From the NCBI RefSeq assembly GCF_016908375.1, contig NZ_JAFBDS010000006.1:186001-250000 (forward strand): DNA of 64,000 nt. Direction: 5' to 3'. The notes beneath the pieces are model-generated. The model was not told where the DNA came from. It made no database searches and worked only from the letters and a program-made list of their open reading frames with translations. A program made the position numbers and the translations under genes. Position 1 is the stretch's first letter; every line of letters starts with the position of its first letter. The stretch comes from Amphibacillus cookii. GTDB lineage: Bacteria; Bacillota; Bacilli; Bacillales; Amphibacillaceae. Positions 49,677 through 58,870 of this stretch are shown one piece after another.

Positions 49677-51056
49677 TTAATTAATTGGTAAGCGGACGCT
49701 AAATCTTGAACCCTTATTTAACTCGCTTTTCACATGAATGGAACCGTGATGTGCCTCGACAATGTGCTTAACAATCGCTAATCCCAAACCTGTTCCGCCA
49801 GTGTTTCGACTCCGCGCTTTATCAACGCGATAAAAACGCTCAAAAATACGATTAAGCATGCTGCGCGGAATACCAATACCATTATCTTTTATCGCTACTT
49901 CACAAGCGTGATTTATTTTCTTTGCTTCAATGTAGATCGCTCCATCATTGGGTGTATAATTAATGGCATTATATAAGAGATTTAAAATCACTTGTTTTAA
50001 TCGGGCTGCATCTCCTGTCAAGATTAAATCTTCATCAAACTTAAAATTTAACGTAATTGCCTTTTTCTCGGCTTGACCGCGAACAATATCGATACTCTCT
50101 TCAATCAAATTGACTATATTAACTTTCGATAGCTTCAACTTCATTTCTTCTTTTTCTAGCTTAGATAATTCCAATAAATCATGAATCAATGCTTGAAGGC
50201 GATCACTCTCGTTGTATATAATCGTTAAAAACTTACGTTGTACAGTTGCATCCGTTGCATCATCATCCAAAATTGTTTCTGCAAATCCCTTAATTGAGGT
50301 AATAGGTGTTTTAAGTTCGTGAGAGACATTAGCAACAAAATCTTTGCGCATTTGCTCAACTCTTTTTAAATCAGTAATATCATGAAAGACAAGGACAACA
50401 CCTCTTAAGTCATGTTTCTCATTAAAGAAAGGTGCTCCAACAATTTCAATATAGCTTTTTTTCGAATCATGTTCTAAAGTAATCGATTCCTTTACCGTCT
50501 GTTCATATAAAAAAGCTTCTTGAACCGTTTGATGAATCTTGCGTCTATCTATCACTTCATAATATAGTTTGTCATGATAATCAGCAACGCTTTTACCGAA
50601 TTGTTCAGTAAATTTACGATTAACGAGATGGACATAACCTTGTTCATCGATCAGCATAATACCACTTTCCATATTATCAATTACTGTTCGCAATTGCCTA
50701 TCATGCATCTTCTCTTGGCGATTTAAATCTTGCAAATTACGAGCAAGCCGGTTGACTGAATAAGCAAGACGCCCCGTATCGTGATGAAAACTCTCTTGCG
50801 CTCTTACTTTATAATTCCCTTTTATTAATTCATTTAGAATAGCTGTTATACCTTTAACTGGCTTCACATAATTAAGGTAAATTTGATAAAACAAAACAAT
50901 GATAACAGCATAGGATCCTATTAAAATCATTGCGGCAATCGCCCGATCTCCTCCACTCGTTAATGGCACAATTAAAGCTAACAAAGCTAAAAAGAGTAAA
51001 CTTGCGATCACAGCATAGCTGAAAAACAAACGAATAGGGGTTTGTTTCTGCTTCAT
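49677..51056 (-). CDS. phoR: Phosphate-type sensor histidine kinase PhoR (short sensor form)
   Basis: The 459-residue kinase has two membrane helices (residues ~8-30 and ~38-60), HAMP-like linker, PAS domain (LRTVIDNMESGIMLIDEQGYV), HisKA with phospho-His in FVANVSHELKTPITSIKGF, and HATPase (DNGIGIPRSMLNRIFERFYRVD; GGTGLGLAIVKHIVEAHHG). The loop between the helices is only ~8 residues, whereas B. subtilis PhoR (579 residues) has a large external domain. It overlaps phoP as ATGA. Confidence 0.93.
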   Translation of the reverse strand: MKQKQTPIRLFFSYAVIASLLFLALLALIVPLTSGGDRAIAAMILIGSYAVIIVLFYQIYLNYVKPVKGITAILNELIKGNYKVRAQESFHHDTGRLAYSVNRLARNLQDLNRQEKMHDRQLRTVIDNMESGIMLIDEQGYVHLVNRKFTEQFGKSVADYHDKLYYEVIDRRKIHQTVQEAFLYEQTVKESITLEHDSKKSYIEIVGAPFFNEKHDLRGVVLVFHDITDLKRVEQMRKDFVANVSHELKTPITSIKGFAETILDDDATDATVQRKFLTIIYNESDRLQALIHDLLELSKLEKEEMKLKLSKVNIVNLIEESIDIVRGQAEKKAITLNFKFDEDLILTGDAARLKQVILNLLYNAINYTPNDGAIYIEAKKINHACEVAIKDNGIGIPRSMLNRIFERFYRVDKARSRNTGGTGLGLAIVKHIVEAHHGSIHVKSELNKGSRFSVRLPIN

Positions 51057-51748
51057 TTATATGGATCCTCCATTTTATAACCAAGTCCACGAATGGTTTT
51101 AATATAAATAGGTTGCTTCGTGTCAGGTTCAATTTTTTCACGAAGATGACTAACGTGAACATCTACGATTCTTGTATCTCCAGAAAAATCGTAGTTCCAG
51201 ACCGCACTTAACAATTGATCACGAGATAACACTTTACCTTTATGCCGCGCTAAATATAATAATAATTCAAATTCTTTTCGCGTGAAGGTAAGGAGTTGGT
51301 CGTTCATCATTGCCTCATACTGCTCTGGATATATTGATAACTCTCCAATTGTAAGGTGAGGTGGGGCTGTCTCCACTTCTTTATTCGTTCGACGTAAGAT
51401 CGCTTTAATTCGGGCAATAACTTCTTTAGGACTGAAAGGTTTTGTCAAGTAATCGTCAGCACCTAATTCTAAACCTAATATCTTATCAAATTCATCATCC
51501 TTAGCAGTTAACATAAGGATAGGCGTATCGACCTTTTGCTGACGCAATTGTTTACACACTTCTGTTCCTTCCATTCCTGGCAACATTAAATCAAGTATAA
51601 TGAGGTCATAACTATCGTTTGTAGCTAACGATAAACCGTCTACACCTGTATAAGCCACTGTTGTTTTAAAACCCGCTTTTTCAATATTATATTGTAGTAA
51701 CGTGACAATCGATTCTTCATCATCGACAATTAATATTTTTTGATTCAT
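51053..51748 (-). CDS. phoP: Phosphate response regulator PhoP
   Basis: The 231-residue regulator has a receiver domain (KILIVDDEESIVTLLQYN; phospho-Asp in LIILDLMLPGMEG; TKPFSPKEV) and an OmpR-type winged helix (RKEFELLLYLARHKGKVLSR; VDVHVSHLREKI). It controls phosphate starvation genes. In B. subtilis citZ-icd-mdh lie just upstream; here a 560-base gap and then the nif operon do. Confidence 0.95.
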   Translation of the reverse strand: MNQKILIVDDEESIVTLLQYNIEKAGFKTTVAYTGVDGLSLATNDSYDLIILDLMLPGMEGTEVCKQLRQQKVDTPILMLTAKDDEFDKILGLELGADDYLTKPFSPKEVIARIKAILRRTNKEVETAPPHLTIGELSIYPEQYEAMMNDQLLTFTRKEFELLLYLARHKGKVLSRDQLLSAVWNYDFSGDTRIVDVHVSHLREKIEPDTKQPIYIKTIRGLGYKMEDPYK

Positions 51749-51825
51749 CTCTGATCCCCCTCATCCTTCTACTCTCAATGATACATTGCTATAAATGGAT
51801 TGTGAACAGAAATCACAAATTAACG

Positions 51826-51861
51826 TGTTAATTTTTATTTACAATGTTAATTTTATGTAAA
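51826..51861 (-). promoter_or_regulatory. Possible PhoP boxes upstream of phoPR
   Basis: The minus strand has TTTACA (51856-51861) and TTAACA (51845-51850) spaced 11 bases apart, and another TTAACA at 51826-51831. Direct repeats of TT(A/C/T)ACA with 11-base spacing are the PhoP site in Bacillus and would fit autoregulation. The third repeat is out of phase. Confidence 0.45.
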
Positions 51862-52001
51862 GACAGCTAAAAATAATCTTCATATCAATAAAATTTTTAA
51901 ATGCGATGGAATCTGTAATGATTTTTGTTTACCTGGAGTAATAATTAAATCATCGAATGATACTTGAGATATCTGAAGTCGTGTCTGTGGAAGAATCGAA
52001 A

Positions 52002-52152
52002 TAAAACGAACCTTCAATCAGTGAGCGTTTTCGTTCTTTTCCTCCTGATTGGTTGCTGAGTGGATCAAGCGTCCGTTATCTCCAAGCTAAATAGATTTGC
52101 TCTACTCTCTATGCTAAGACGAGCGTTTTAAGAACGGTTGTCTGTGATAAAA
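52002..52152 (+). repeat. Dispersed intergenic repeat family 1, copy H (short form)
   Basis: Head TAAAACGAACCTTCAATCAG, middle CCAAGCTAAATAG ... CTCTATGCTAAGACG, tail AGAACGGTTGTCTGTGATAAAA. It marks the left edge of the nif region; no copies occur to its right. The remaining gap to nifV shows no clear terminator. Confidence 0.87.
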
Positions 52153-52311
52153 TACATGAATAACTTTTTCTATTTTAAGCGTGGTTAAGTTACGAAATAT
52201 AAGAGATGTAGATTAATAAGCAAGTAAAAGGAACAGGGCTAAAGTCACTAGTCCAGACCATTGTAAAAAGATACAATTAAATACTAGGGTAGATGCAAAG
52301 GTCCTCTAATT

Positions 52312-53451
52312 CTAAACGATGATACTACCTTTAGATTGCTGATATAGTTTTGTTAAATCTGACTGTTTTACTTCTTTTTTCTCTACAGTCATTTGACGTA
52401 AACGACTTAGTAAAGCTTCTAATTCTGCTCGCTCAAGTTGCATACCTTTCTCTTCAAAAAAATGAGCCAATGATGCTATCCCCGAATGCTTACCTACCAT
52501 AAACTGATGACTTTTCCCAACTTCTTTAGGGTCAAACATTTGGTATGTCAATTGATTTTTTAGTAAGCCATCAACATGGATACCTGATTCATGTGTATAA
52601 ACCATCCCTCCAACAATGGGCTTTGCTTCGGGAATTACTCGACCGGACGCTCGACTAACAAGATCAGAAAGCAAGTGCAAACAGGAGGCGTCAATTGCTA
52701 TCTCACCATCGTATAAATGTTTCCAGCCCATCACAACCTCTTCAAACGGAGCATTTCCAGCTCGTTCGCCTAAACCTAAGATTGTCGTACTTGCCCATTT
52801 AGCGCCAGCTGAGATAGCTTCTAAAGTGTTTGCCGTTGCCATACCAAAGTCATTATGGCAATGAATTTCCATTTCAATCCCCTTAGGACAGTATTTTAGG
52901 ATTTGCTTTATGTTAGCAACGGTCTTCTTTGGCGTAAGGGCGGAAACGGTATCAGCATAACGATATTTTATTATCCCAAACTGATCAACGTGATGGATAA
53001 GATCTACTAGAAAGAATGGATCACTTCTTGAAGCATCTTCAAAACCTATTGAAACATATAAATTTGCTGCTTTAGCATATTCAACTGCTTTTAATAACTT
53101 CAGAACAATATCCGTTCTTTTTAAACGAAGCTTGTGCTGAATCTGGATATCAGATGTAGGGATCGAGATATGCACACTCGAAACACCGGCCTTAATTGAA
53201 GCATCAATATCATCAATTAAGGCCCTATTCCATGTAAGTAATTGAATAGGAAGCGCCATATCGACCAACGATTGAATTGTTTGTTGTTCTGTTAGTCCCA
53301 TTGCTGGAATCCCTATTTCTGCTTGTTCAACCCCCACCTCAGTCAATAATTTTAAAATCGCTTGCTTTTCTTCAGCCAGAAAATTTACCCCAGCAGTTTG
53401 TTCACCATCTCTTAGCGTTGTATCACAAAATTGTATTCCACTCACTTTCAT
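52312..53451 (-). CDS. nifV: Homocitrate synthase NifV
   Basis: The 379-residue enzyme condenses acetyl-CoA and 2-oxoglutarate to homocitrate, the organic ligand of FeMo-co. It has the family signatures FCDTTLRDGEQTAGVNF and EIHCHNDFGMATANTLEAI. Last gene of the nif operon. ATG 53451 touches the GGGAGGG site, so GTG 53445 two codons later is a better-spaced alternative start. Confidence 0.95.
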   Translation of the reverse strand: MKVSGIQFCDTTLRDGEQTAGVNFLAEEKQAILKLLTEVGVEQAEIGIPAMGLTEQQTIQSLVDMALPIQLLTWNRALIDDIDASIKAGVSSVHISIPTSDIQIQHKLRLKRTDIVLKLLKAVEYAKAANLYVSIGFEDASRSDPFFLVDLIHHVDQFGIIKYRYADTVSALTPKKTVANIKQILKYCPKGIEMEIHCHNDFGMATANTLEAISAGAKWASTTILGLGERAGNAPFEEVVMGWKHLYDGEIAIDASCLHLLSDLVSRASGRVIPEAKPIVGGMVYTHESGIHVDGLLKNQLTYQMFDPKEVGKSHQFMVGKHSGIASLAHFFEEKGMQLERAELEALLSRLRQMTVEKKEVKQSDLTKLYQQSKGSIIV

Positions 53452-53566
53452 CCCTCCCGCGTATGTTATCGTTCAACCCAAAATAAAGCGATATTTATTT
53501 GAACTCTATTAACTGGACACGCTATAACTCACCTAGCCATTTCAAAGGTTTATTTAGTCATTAACT

Positions 53567-53878
53567 TCAAAAACAATCAATCATGCAAGAGGCACAATCT
53601 AATTGATTTTCCATAATAAAAAGACCCTCAACCCCTTCTTCCTCTAATACAAAAACAAGTGTGGAATTTAATAAAGGACTAGATGCAACACTTGTACATA
53701 TAGTAAATCCATCCTCTTTTTGGACAATATCATCATTTGCTATCTGATCATCCCAAAACAGTTGATAGCTTAGTTTGCCCTTTTTTTCTGTTGCATGAAC
53801 ACGAAGATAATAATTGATCAAATCGTGCGCCTTTATATAAGCAACAATTCGCTTCTTTGCTTCATCAGTGATATGCAT
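53567..53878 (-). CDS. IscA/HesB-like protein in the nif operon
   Basis: The 103-residue protein opens ITDEAKKRIVAYI and has a beta-rich middle, as in A-type Fe-S carriers. The Cys pattern is unusual: no internal Cys at the first position of the standard C-(n)-CGC motif, but a C-terminal LDCASCMIDCF with three Cys (C-x2-C-x3-C) and another Cys in ICTSV. It may carry clusters for nitrogenase. It starts two bases after nifW. The family call is tentative. Confidence 0.65.
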   Translation of the reverse strand: MHITDEAKKRIVAYIKAHDLINYYLRVHATEKKGKLSYQLFWDDQIANDDIVQKEDGFTICTSVASSPLLNSTLVFVLEEEGVEGLFIMENQLDCASCMIDCF

Positions 53879-53880
53879 AT

Positions 53881-54216
53881 TTATCGCTCTCCTTCATCAC
53901 TTGTTTTAAGTTTTTTAATATCTGAGAACGGTATAAATGTCCCGTAATTTTTATAAAACTCTGGGAAAAATTTTTTCCTTACAGGTGTTGGCTTGACAAA
54001 ATCGCCATAAGCTCGGAATAAATATGCACGTTGGGTTCGCCATACATCTTTAATTGCAGAATCAGCATCCAGTAAACCCGCATCCTCTAGATATGATCTA
54101 AACGTCTTTAAAATATGCATACGAGAAACATTTAAAATTTGTGGATGAAAAGGTACTTGAAAATAAGCAAAAAAATCCTCAGCATCTTGCAACTCATTCA
54201 TTGGATTTTTACTCAT
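53881..54216 (-). CDS. nifW: Nitrogenase-stabilizing/protective protein NifW
   Basis: The 111-residue protein has the NifW pattern: DAEDFFAYFQVPFHPQILNV, SRMHILKTFRSYLEDAG, and AYLFRAYGDFVKPTPVRKKFF. NifW is thought to protect the MoFe protein from oxygen or help its maturation. It starts 34 bases after nifX and nearly touches the IscA-like gene. hesA, which follows nifX in many Paenibacillus clusters, is not present. Confidence 0.88.
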   Translation of the reverse strand: MSKNPMNELQDAEDFFAYFQVPFHPQILNVSRMHILKTFRSYLEDAGLLDADSAIKDVWRTQRAYLFRAYGDFVKPTPVRKKFFPEFYKNYGTFIPFSDIKKLKTSDEGER

Positions 54217-54250
54217 CTTACCCTATACCTCCCTTCACACGATGGATTTA

Positions 54251-54622
54251 TTATATGCTTTGCTCATTTAAAACCTTTCGCAACCACAATGGCGGCGTAT
54301 TTTGCAACATCATTAATAACCGATCCAGTTGTTCTTTAATCAATGCACCTTCTTGTACTTTTACAGGCATTACTTTTGCTCGTGTTACACGTGCAGCAGC
54401 AGCAGGACCAATTTGTGTAATGAATAAAATTGTGCAATCTTTAATCGCATCTAGTCGTACTTCAATCTTATCAATATCATCTTCTCCATTATCTTCCTCG
54501 ATAACTTTTGTCATATATTGTTCATATTGATACTTATCGATATTATAGATGGTAAAGTTTTTGGCATAGCCAAAATGGGAATTAATAGTTACACCATCAC
54601 TTGATGAAAAACCAACCTTCAT
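54251..54622 (-). CDS. nifX: FeMo-cofactor carrier NifX
   Basis: The 123-residue protein has the NifX/dinitrogenase cofactor-binding fold (MKVGFSSSDGVTINSHFGYAKNF ends; DCTILFITQIGPAAAARVTRA). It carries NifB-co or precursors between NifB and NifEN. I start at ATG 54622, after AAGGAAGGTGATCAG, not at ATG 54640, which overlaps the nifN stop. Confidence 0.92.
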   Translation of the reverse strand: MKVGFSSSDGVTINSHFGYAKNFTIYNIDKYQYEQYMTKVIEEDNGEDDIDKIEVRLDAIKDCTILFITQIGPAAAARVTRAKVMPVKVQEGALIKEQLDRLLMMLQNTPPLWLRKVLNEQSI

Positions 54623-54639
54623 CTGATCACCTTCCTTCA

Positions 54640-55926
54640 TTAAATAATCACTTGACTTATGGCAAGTAATAGCTCAATTGTGCCTCGAAATCCGACTTGC
54701 CTTCGGTAACCATTAGCGATTTGACCCGTTATTGGAAACCCAATTGGCATAAAGGGAATAGATAAACGGCCAGCACCTTGTTGTCCATGAGAATTACTCA
54801 ACCAAAATTCAGCAGCGTCTGATCCTCTCTCTAAATCATCCAAATCCCCTATCTCAACTGTCTCCTCCATTGTTTTTAAAGCAGGGGTTGCATAAGAACT
54901 GACTAATTTAGCAGGCATACAACCTAGCTCTTTTAAGAACATCACTAGTGTATAAAGATGATCAGGTTCTGATGCCATTGCATAAGATTTACCGCCAAAA
55001 TAGAAATGACTATCCACCATTGCATCAATTAATTGCTTACGTTCCCATTGATAACGAGACGGAACTGGGGATTGTGTAAAATTCTTAAGCCACGAGAAGA
55101 AATGATCAACTTTTTCCAGACCCGTTAACGAATCAAATAAGATATAAGGGATATCATGCAACTCCTCGATGATCTGACCCGCCTTTTCCATACTATTTCC
55201 GACGACAATAGTTAACTGAGCAGATGCTATTTTTTTCAGATCTGTAAGCGTGCTTCCACCTTGAGTTAAAGGAGAATAGCCGTCGGCCAGTGTGGCAGAA
55301 AGGGAGTGAGATAAATCAGGGAACGTCATAACTTCCAAGCCAAAATCTGATAAAATCGTTTTGATTTCCATTACATCACCAGATGTTAGATGGGAACCGG
55401 GAATTAGGTTCACTCTATTCCCTTGCTTCTTCACTGGTCGATTCTCCAGTATACAGTGAGATAATTCCACTATAAAAGCTTCAACCGTACGTGCATAACC
55501 CGACTCCAATGAGCCCTCGAAATCAGGAAGTGAGACTGGAAAGATCAGCCGTAAATCTGTAGGATCGTTTTCCCGATAATTTTTAAGGTTTTTTTCCATA
55601 TCATCATCTACAGTTTCAGACAATGCTGTACTTAATACAGCTATAACAGATGGGTCATTTTTATCTATAACGGTATCGATTGCTTTAATCATATTCTGCT
55701 CCGCCCCAAAAATAATGTCCAGCTCTGTCAATGCTGTTGTTTGTAGTGCAACGGGATCACGGTAATGATTAGTCATCAACGCTTTAATAAAGGCCGCACA
55801 TCCCTGAGCACTATGTAAAATAGGAATTGAGCGGAAAATACCTTGCAGTGCTAAAACACCACCAACTGTTTGGCTAATCTTCAATGAATTAATCACCAGT
55901 TTTTTTTCACTAAAGCATATGGTCAT
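54640..55926 (-). CDS. nifN: Nitrogenase cofactor scaffold NifN
   Basis: The 428-residue subunit partners NifE as the scaffold on which FeMo-co is completed. It is NifK-like, with HSAQGCAAF carrying a cluster-ligand Cys and the ELDIIFGAEQNMIKAI motif. It starts seven bases after nifE. Confidence 0.95.
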   Translation of the reverse strand: MTICFSEKKLVINSLKISQTVGGVLALQGIFRSIPILHSAQGCAAFIKALMTNHYRDPVALQTTALTELDIIFGAEQNMIKAIDTVIDKNDPSVIAVLSTALSETVDDDMEKNLKNYRENDPTDLRLIFPVSLPDFEGSLESGYARTVEAFIVELSHCILENRPVKKQGNRVNLIPGSHLTSGDVMEIKTILSDFGLEVMTFPDLSHSLSATLADGYSPLTQGGSTLTDLKKIASAQLTIVVGNSMEKAGQIIEELHDIPYILFDSLTGLEKVDHFFSWLKNFTQSPVPSRYQWERKQLIDAMVDSHFYFGGKSYAMASEPDHLYTLVMFLKELGCMPAKLVSSYATPALKTMEETVEIGDLDDLERGSDAAEFWLSNSHGQQGAGRLSIPFMPIGFPITGQIANGYRRQVGFRGTIELLLAISQVII

Positions 55927-55933
55927 ATTTAAT

Positions 55934-57283
55934 TTACTCCTTCCAAGGCGGATCTAATTTAGCAAGCTTCCATACCGGGTGTTGGAGTGCAGTTACGAGG
56001 TGCCGAGCCATCTGTCTAAAACCTGTATAACCAGCGTATGCATGATCGCGCTCTTGATTTATTTCAAGAAAAGGTATCCGCTCTTTTAGCGCAACATAAA
56101 TGTTTCGACCGCCAGCAATAAGAATATCACCTTGCTTCTTCTTAAAAGTCTCCAAAACAACACGAGCACCACGAGAATCAATGAGTAGCGCATCCTCTCC
56201 AACTAAATCTTTGATTCTGACAATGTCCTCTTGACTGCTTTTACTGATTCCAACACCAACGACTTCCATCCCCAATTCTTGTAAAGCGGATATGACTGAC
56301 CAGCTTTTTACGCCACCGGTATATAAAAGGGCTCGCTTTCCTTTCAATACTTTCCGAGCTTCCTTGAGTGCTTGTTCTATTTTCTTTTCTTCATTGGCAG
56401 TAAAAACTGCTACATTATCTATTAATCTCTGGTCACCAAATAATCTAGCAATTTTCCTTAATGAATAACTAGTCTGTTTTGCCCCATAGAAAGAACCTTC
56501 AAAATAAGGAATTTCATACTTGTCTTCCATATGCCGTGCGACATTAATAAGTGCCCTGCCACAAACGACCATATTAACTTTTGCTCGATGAGCCCACTGT
56601 ACCTCTTTAAAATGACTGTCACCAGTAATCCTTGATAATAAGCGAATACCAAGCTGCTTAAGAAGGTCTTCAATATCCCACATTTCTCCCGCTATATTGT
56701 ATTCACCTATAAAATTTAGATCAAAAGGGGTTTGAAACGGAGGATCTTCTGTCCCAATAACGTAATCAATCAAAGCTTGACCAGCCAGTCGATTTCCTGA
56801 ATTTTTACTACCTGAAAACCCTGGACTATTGACCGGAATGATTGGGATGGCATGTCGCTTCGATGCTTGGTGACAAATGGCATCTAAATCAACACCAATA
56901 AGTGCTGTGACACATGTAGCATAGACGAAAATAGCCGGCGGCTGAAATCGTTGAATAATCTCGTTAATTGATTTAACTAATTTATCATCACCACCAAAAA
57001 TAATATCTTGCTCACTTAGGTCCGTTGTCAGACCATAGCGGTAAAGCGAGGAACCTGAACTTAGGCTCCCTCTTCTTTCCCAACTATTTCCTCCACAAGC
57101 AAGGGGACCATGGACAAGATGAGCTGCATCAGCAATTGGCAAAAGGGTTATTTGTGCCCCATCAAAAGCACAGCCACCATTTGATTGACCGGGTTTAGCT
57201 GGTGCACAGCCTTGCTGACCTGATTGAGCTTGATTATGCTGACAAGCTGGTTCTTGGAAGGCATTTATCATATGGTTTTTCAT
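55934..57283 (-). CDS. nifE: Nitrogenase cofactor scaffold NifE
   Basis: The 449-residue subunit is NifD-like. It has the NifE N-terminus NGGCAFDGAQITLLPI, then HGPLACGGNSWERRG and YATCVTALIGVDLDAI with Cys ligands. The N-terminal Gln/Cys-rich stretch (CQHNQAQSGQQGCAPAKPG) is typical of NifE. It forms the alpha2-beta2 complex with NifN. Confidence 0.96.
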   Translation of the reverse strand: MKNHMINAFQEPACQHNQAQSGQQGCAPAKPGQSNGGCAFDGAQITLLPIADAAHLVHGPLACGGNSWERRGSLSSGSSLYRYGLTTDLSEQDIIFGGDDKLVKSINEIIQRFQPPAIFVYATCVTALIGVDLDAICHQASKRHAIPIIPVNSPGFSGSKNSGNRLAGQALIDYVIGTEDPPFQTPFDLNFIGEYNIAGEMWDIEDLLKQLGIRLLSRITGDSHFKEVQWAHRAKVNMVVCGRALINVARHMEDKYEIPYFEGSFYGAKQTSYSLRKIARLFGDQRLIDNVAVFTANEEKKIEQALKEARKVLKGKRALLYTGGVKSWSVISALQELGMEVVGVGISKSSQEDIVRIKDLVGEDALLIDSRGARVVLETFKKKQGDILIAGGRNIYVALKERIPFLEINQERDHAYAGYTGFRQMARHLVTALQHPVWKLAKLDPPWKE

Positions 57284-57326
57284 TAAATCAATCCCTTTCC
57301 CATCAAAATAGGGTTATTAACATCAC

Positions 57327-58856
57327 TTATCTTACTGCATCAAAGCTATAATCCGGTGCATGTTCATCAAGCGCTTGTAAGATCGTATTCACAACCGTTG
57401 TTAGTACATTTAGAGCACCTTGGTAACCAATAATCGGATAACGGTGCATATGATGGCGATCAAAAATAGGGAAGCCAATTCGAACGAGTGGAATACCAGC
57501 ATCCTTAGTGGCATATTTCATATTCGTATTGCCAATTGCAAAATCTACTGGCTCAGTTAGAAGCAGAGACCTTAAATGCCATAAATCTTTCCCAACATAA
57601 ACCGTTGATTCAGCTCCATAAGGGCTTGATTGTAATAATTCCTCTGCCTCAACTTGAAAATTCTTATTCCCATTTGTACAAACAATATGAACGGGTTCCA
57701 TCCCCACTTCTAAACAAAACGAGATTAACCCAAGTAGCAAATCAGGATCGCCGGATAGTGCAACACGTTTCCCGTGCAAATAGGCCTGAGAGTCTGTATA
57801 GGCATCAACAACTTGACCACGCTCAGCAATTAATGATTGAGGTACTTCCACACCGGTCAAATCACTAATCTGCTCTACAAATTGATCGGTGGCCTTAATG
57901 CCGATAGGGGGGCAGGTTGTCACCACAGGTTGCTCCCATTTTTCTTCAATATACTTTGCCGTCTTTCGAGTTGAGTACTTCTGTAAAAGTATTGTACCTT
58001 TAGCGCTTGGTGATTGCTGGACAGCGACCAGCTTTGTCCCTCCATAAAAATATTTATACTGGCCAGTTGCTGGTGAATTTAGATTTTCACTATGATCGCC
58101 TAAAATGGTATACGCCACATTCATGGTATTTAAAATATGTTTAATTTCAGCAAAATTTCCCGTATAAGTATCATAACCAAGGATAATATTTATCGCTTCA
58201 CTTGGCTCCTTATATGAAAGTCCGTTATCTTTTTCAGACAGATGACTTAAAATAGCACGCATCATATTGTCATATCCTTCATTATGTGAGCCAACAAAGC
58301 TCGGCGTGTTTGCATATGGCAGTGGAAAATCGGAAGCAACTACTTTTTCTTTTTTTGCATTTTCTATAAAAGCGCCCAAATCGTCTCCAATAACTTCGGC
58401 CATACATGTCGTACTAATTGCAATCATTTTAGGCTTGTATAAGGCTTGACAATTTTCCAACCCTTCTATTAAATTGCGCATGCCGCCAAACACTGCACCA
58501 TCTTCTGTCATCGATGAAGAAACTGCAGGAACTGGCTCTTTGAAATGCCGAGCAAAGTGGCTTCTAAAATAAGCAACACAGCCTTGTGAACCATGGACAT
58601 AAGGAAGCGTTCCTTCAAAGCCCAGTCCTGCTAGAACCGCGCCAAGTGGCTGGCAAGCTTTATTAGGATTTATCGCCGCTGCCTCACGGTTAAAATTCAC
58701 CGCTTTATAGTCATCTGTTTTTAAATATGCCTCCATCTTTTCAATTTCTTCGCTTGAACAAGGCATTTCAAATTGCTGTTTATTCTCTGCTTGTTTTACA
58801 TACCTTTCCTCTTGGAACAAAGTGTTATGATCCTTCAAATTTGTAGAATTATCCAC
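57327..58856 (-). CDS. nifK: Nitrogenase MoFe protein beta subunit
   Basis: The 509-residue beta chain supplies half of the P-cluster ligands: Cys68 (NKACQPLG), Cys93 (HGSQGCVAYFRSHF) and Cys151 (STTCMAEVIGDD). It starts at GTG 58856 after AAGGAGGAAACTAG, 14 bases after nifD. No vnfG/anfG-like gene lies nearby, so this is the Mo type. Confidence 0.98.
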   Translation of the reverse strand: MDNSTNLKDHNTLFQEERYVKQAENKQQFEMPCSSEEIEKMEAYLKTDDYKAVNFNREAAAINPNKACQPLGAVLAGLGFEGTLPYVHGSQGCVAYFRSHFARHFKEPVPAVSSSMTEDGAVFGGMRNLIEGLENCQALYKPKMIAISTTCMAEVIGDDLGAFIENAKKEKVVASDFPLPYANTPSFVGSHNEGYDNMMRAILSHLSEKDNGLSYKEPSEAINIILGYDTYTGNFAEIKHILNTMNVAYTILGDHSENLNSPATGQYKYFYGGTKLVAVQQSPSAKGTILLQKYSTRKTAKYIEEKWEQPVVTTCPPIGIKATDQFVEQISDLTGVEVPQSLIAERGQVVDAYTDSQAYLHGKRVALSGDPDLLLGLISFCLEVGMEPVHIVCTNGNKNFQVEAEELLQSSPYGAESTVYVGKDLWHLRSLLLTEPVDFAIGNTNMKYATKDAGIPLVRIGFPIFDRHHMHRYPIIGYQGALNVLTTVVNTILQALDEHAPDYSFDAVR

Positions 58857-58870
58857 CTAGTTTCCTCCTT

